Assembly (NCBI GenBank): GCA_046861615.1
Contig: JBHHUS010000025.1
Span: forward strand, 1 to 28,644
Direction of reading: 5' to 3'
Source: CAZNUM01 sp046861615
GTDB taxonomy: Bacteria; Fidelibacterota; Marinisomatia; Marinisomatales; TCS55
DNA length: 28,644 nucleotides
The position numbers were made by a program, and so were the translations under genes. Below the pieces are notes generated by a model. The model was not told the origin of the DNA and made no database searches. It worked only from the letters and a program-made list of their open reading frames with translations. Within the stretch, counting starts at the first letter, position 1; every line of letters starts with the position of its first letter. Positions 25,695-28,644 of this stretch are shown here, one piece after another.

Positions 25695-26288
25695 ATGCTC
25701 AAAGTTGGATTAACTGGGGGAATTGGTACTGGGAAAAGTACCGCAAGTAAATTTTTTACTGCCCTTGGCGCCTTTATTTTCGATGCCGATCAGAAAGCTA
25801 AAACCTTAATAAATACCAATAAAAAGGTCCAAAAGGAACTGATTAATGAATTCGGCACTGATATTCTCAATATTCAGCAGAAAATTGATAAGAAAAAACT
25901 GGCCCGGATTGCCTTTCAGGATGAAAATCATCAGCAACGGTTGAATGCGGTGATTCATCCCTATTTATACGAGCTGATTGATGCTGCCTTTCAAAATATT
26001 TCTTCAAAAAATAAATACTCAATGTTCATTGTGGACGGAGCGTTAATATATGAATCTGGTTTTGATTCTCATTTGGATTATGTCATTGTGGTTACCTCCC
26101 AGTTAAAACACCGGATGGAACGGGCTTTGAATCGCGGCACCCTGTCCAGAGAAGAAATTCTGAAACGGATTGAATTACAATGGACAGAAGAGGAAAAAAT
26201 TGGTTTAGCTGATTTTGTCATTCATAACGACCGCACTGAAAAAGATTTGAAAAAGAACGTGGAACAACTGTTTAGAGAACTGGTGTAA
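25695..26288 (+). CDS. coaE: Dephospho-CoA kinase
   Basis: Catalyses the last step of coenzyme A synthesis. The 197-residue protein has a P-loop GGIGTGKST (8-16) and the DAD motif (30-32) of the CoaE family, followed by a VIHPYLYE segment near 97 and an IVDGAL strand. It starts one base after adk and is part of that operon. It ends before an 83-base gap leading to the large Rossmann gene. Confidence 0.95.
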   Translation: MLKVGLTGGIGTGKSTASKFFTALGAFIFDADQKAKTLINTNKKVQKELINEFGTDILNIQQKIDKKKLARIAFQDENHQQRLNAVIHPYLYELIDAAFQNISSKNKYSMFIVDGALIYESGFDSHLDYVIVVTSQLKHRMERALNRGTLSREEILKRIELQWTEEEKIGLADFVIHNDRTEKDLKKNVEQLFRELV

Positions 26289-26371
26289 TTAAACTCCCGT
26301 GCGACCGGTTCATATCGTAAGCCCATTTCAGTTAAATAAAAAGTATCACCTAACCAGGAAAGGAATTACAC

Positions 26372-28069
26372 TTGGATATTAGAAACAGACGTGTTCTTAT
26401 TTTGGGAGGTTGGGGACTGGTAGGTACTGCTATTCTCCGCAAATTGGCTGAGCGGAAACCACGAGAAGTTGTTATTCTTTCCCTGCGTGAATCTGAAGCC
26501 CGGGAATCCTGCACTTTAATGAAACGGGAATTCCCCGGAATAACCTATATCCCGGAATGGGGGAATATTTTCGTCCGATCCGCTTTAAAGGAGCTCTCCC
26601 GGAATGAATTACTGGAGCAACCTAAATATCGTCAACAACTGCTTGCAGATACAATGGAACCCTTTAATCAGGAACGCTTTAAATCCGCTTTTCTCCATCA
26701 GGTTATTTCCCGTCATAAGCCACACATTATTATTGATGCCGTCAATACTGCCACAGCGCTGGCTTATCAAGATCTTTACAACGGTTATTACAGATTAAAA
26801 CGAGAAATGGATTCAGATAAAAAAGGTGACAATAAAGCTCTTTTCACCGAAGTTGAACGGATGCTGACTACTCTTTACACTCCCCAGATCATCCGGCATA
26901 TCCAGATTCTTCATGCCAGCATGTTGAAAAATAAGACCAGCATTTACATTAAAATCGGTACCACCGGAACGGGCGGCATGGGATTAAACATTCCCTATAC
27001 TCACAGCGAAGAAAGGCCCTCCAGGGTCCTACTCAGTAAATCATCCTTGGCCGGGGCTCATACAATGCTGTTATTTTTAATGGGACGAACACCAGGTGGA
27101 CCGATCATCAAGGAAATAAAGCCGGCAGCAGCTATTGCCTGGAAGGGGATTAACTATGGGGAGGTTAATCGGCGGGGTAAACCAATTCGATTGTACGATT
27201 GTGATCCTGAAAACGCAATCCTACTGGAAAATATATTTACGTTTGCTCCGGAGCCTACCTGGAAGGATTTAAACAGCACACTTAAGTCCGTTTATATTGA
27301 TACTGGTGAAAATGGTATTTTTTCACGGGGAGAATTCGAAACAATTACCTCAGCCGGGCAAATGGAATTTGTTACGCCGGAAGAAATCGCAATTAATGTA
27401 ATTCTGGAGATTATTGGCGACAGTACTGGACATGATATATTAAACGCCCTGAACAATTCAATCATGGGACCGACCTATCGTGCCGGCTATATCAGACATT
27501 TTGCCCTGGAGGAGATGGAACGTCTTCAAAATAAACATCAGGTGGAGAGCGTTGCCTTTGAAAATCTTGGACCACCCCGATTATCAAAAATCCTGTATGA
27601 GACTCACTTGCTCAAACTGATTGCCAATAATATTCCCGATATTATTGCCATTAGTTCTGAAAAACTGGCCGAACGTGTTCAAGAGTTAATTCATTCAGAT
27701 AAGAACCTTCGCTCCCAAATTATCTCCATTGGAATCCCAATTCTGCTTAGCGATGGTAAACACCTTCTGCGGGGACCGGAAGTCATGATTCCCTCCCGCC
27801 TAGGACGGGAAGCTCTTCCCATTGACAGGGAACAGTTAAATGAGTGGGCCTACTCCGGGTGGGTGGACCTGCGGGTTGAAAATTTTAAATTATGGAAAAG
27901 CAGGTTGAAAAAAATCTATCAATATGTCAAATCATTGAATCCGGAAGATACCAGCTCCCAGCATCAACATGGCCGTCAGTACTGGAATGTGGATCAACCG
28001 CTAAATATCGGTAAAATTGCAGCTTGGATCTTTGTCAACGAAGATAAAGGGTTACGGATCAAACGGTAA
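26372..28069 (+). CDS. Uncharacterised large Rossmann-fold (SDR-like) protein
   Basis: I do not recognise a specific family. The 565-residue protein begins with a dinucleotide-binding motif, LILGGWGLVG (9-18, GxxGxxG), and resembles an extended short-chain dehydrogenase/epimerase in its first 240 residues. A strand IIIDAVNTAT (119-128) and a GTTGTGG loop (196-202) are followed by KSSLAGAHTMLLFL (223-236). The usual YxxxK is not evident, so catalytic activity is open. The C-terminal 220 residues show no known domain. The start is TTG at 26372, supported by AAGGA 7 bases upstream. No nearby gene indicates a pathway. It is convergent with the next gene. Confidence 0.8.
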   Translation: MDIRNRRVLILGGWGLVGTAILRKLAERKPREVVILSLRESEARESCTLMKREFPGITYIPEWGNIFVRSALKELSRNELLEQPKYRQQLLADTMEPFNQERFKSAFLHQVISRHKPHIIIDAVNTATALAYQDLYNGYYRLKREMDSDKKGDNKALFTEVERMLTTLYTPQIIRHIQILHASMLKNKTSIYIKIGTTGTGGMGLNIPYTHSEERPSRVLLSKSSLAGAHTMLLFLMGRTPGGPIIKEIKPAAAIAWKGINYGEVNRRGKPIRLYDCDPENAILLENIFTFAPEPTWKDLNSTLKSVYIDTGENGIFSRGEFETITSAGQMEFVTPEEIAINVILEIIGDSTGHDILNALNNSIMGPTYRAGYIRHFALEEMERLQNKHQVESVAFENLGPPRLSKILYETHLLKLIANNIPDIIAISSEKLAERVQELIHSDKNLRSQIISIGIPILLSDGKHLLRGPEVMIPSRLGREALPIDREQLNEWAYSGWVDLRVENFKLWKSRLKKIYQYVKSLNPEDTSSQHQHGRQYWNVDQPLNIGKIAAWIFVNEDKGLRIKR

Positions 28070-28108
28070 TTACACAACCTGTACCTATCTACTTTAATTA
28101 CGTTCCAG

Positions 28109-28558
28109 TTACCGAATATTCCGTTTCAAAGCTCTGGGTCGATCCAGAACTTCTTTTAACACGATCGCCCGGCGAATTCCGGCTATATCGGTAAACAATG
28201 TTTCCCATTCCCCAGAGATGATGTGATGTTTGTATGCATCAGTTGTTGATTGTTCAAATTCAGAACGGGGTTTTTCTTTCTCGATTCTAAGTTCTTCAAC
28301 AATTTCTGATGGTTTCTCTGGTGGCTGAATCTCAGCTTCCGGTTGCATTTCATATTCTACTTCCGGCTCCACCAGATCTTCCTGGGCAAGATCACCAAAT
28401 AAATTCTTGAAGAAACTGGACTGGGCCCAGTCCGGAGTTTGCTCTGCAGGCTCATCAGCTTCTAAACTACGTCTGGTAGCGTTCTGTTGACGCTTTTTCA
28501 TCATCATCGACAGAAGATAGAGTAGCAGTAGAAAAAGCCAGTATCCGAGACCTTCCAT
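28109..28558 (-). CDS. Small membrane-anchored protein with acidic linker
   Basis: A 149-residue protein. Residues 4-20 are a hydrophobic helix followed by basic residues (KKRQQ), so the rest should be cytoplasmic. The middle (about 34-100) is acidic and Pro/Glu-rich. The C-terminus, IRRAIVLKEVLDRPRAL, resembles short C-terminal motifs of FCB-group proteins of unknown function. Its ATG shares one base with the stop of the upstream reading frame (TAATG), so the two are coupled. I cannot name a function. Confidence 0.65.
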   Translation of the reverse strand: MEGLGYWLFLLLLYLLSMMMKKRQQNATRRSLEADEPAEQTPDWAQSSFFKNLFGDLAQEDLVEPEVEYEMQPEAEIQPPEKPSEIVEELRIEKEKPRSEFEQSTTDAYKHHIISGEWETLFTDIAGIRRAIVLKEVLDRPRALKRNIR

Positions 28559-28644
28559 TATTTATCTTTCTCCGGTGGAGCTTCGGTGGAGATCACATCT
28601 TTTGCCCCGGAAATTGAATCCCGCATGGAGGTATCCGCCTGGAT
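28558..28644 (-). CDS. Unidentified gene, C-terminal end only
   Basis: An open frame runs through all 28 codons from the window edge to a TAA at 28558-28560 (ending KDVISTEAPPEKDK). The stop shares a base with the ATG of the membrane-anchored protein. The 5' part is outside the window. The sequence is too short to identify; coupling suggests a real gene. Confidence 0.5.
   Translation of the reverse strand: MQADTSMRDSISGAKDVISTEAPPEKDK

Overview
The window is a gene-dense bacterial chromosome segment with no gap over about 220 bases and no tRNA, rRNA, CRISPR array or insertion sequence that I can see. The best guess for its origin is an uncultured or marine-type member of the FCB superphylum (Marinimicrobia, Calditrichaeota or Ignavibacteria-like). 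The reasons are a secreted lamin-tail-domain protein ending in a FlgD-type Ig module, multihaem cytochromes beside a Tat-exported molybdopterin oxidoreductase, a CvpA-DnaG pair, and Shine-Dalgarno use that ranges from clean AAGGAG to none. This placement is an inference.

Layout. (1) Bases 1-3275, minus strand: a respiratory module. A dihaem lipoprotein cytochrome has its own near-consensus promoter. It is followed by a tetrahaem c554-type cytochrome, a pentahaem lipoprotein cytochrome and the first 435 residues of a Tat-exported molybdopterin oxidoreductase, the last three overlapping one another. (2) 3497-7618, minus strand: a macromolecular-synthesis-like run of DNA methyltransferase, YqeY, CvpA, DnaG and a PEGA-domain protein, without rpsU or rpoD. 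(3) 7705-8692, plus strand: a thioredoxin-type arsenate reductase and a coiled-coil/HTH protein. (4) 8729-13717, minus strand: an SOS mutagenesis cassette of lexA, an ImuB-type Y-family polymerase homologue whose catalytic acidic residues are replaced, and DnaE2. (5) 13794-18033: envelope or secreted proteins (lamin-tail protein, predicted outer-membrane barrel, PDZ protein) separated by two clear hairpin terminators. (6) 18103-26288, plus strand: M23 peptidase, rhomboid protease and lipoprotein hydrolase, running by stop/start overlaps into a nucleoside salvage set (cdd, udk, tdk, nupC, adk) and coaE. (7) 26372-28644: an unrecognised 565-residue Rossmann-fold protein, then, convergent, a small membrane-anchored acidic protein and the tail of another gene.

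The most coherent functional units are the lexA-imuB-dnaE2 mutasome with no imuA in view, the cytochrome/molybdopterin module (11 CxxCH haem sites in about 2 kb), and the nucleoside uptake and salvage operon. The least explained items are the 565-residue Rossmann protein at 26372-28069 and the methyltransferase at 6788-7618, which has altered motifs. I did not find anything I can confidently call an entirely new system.
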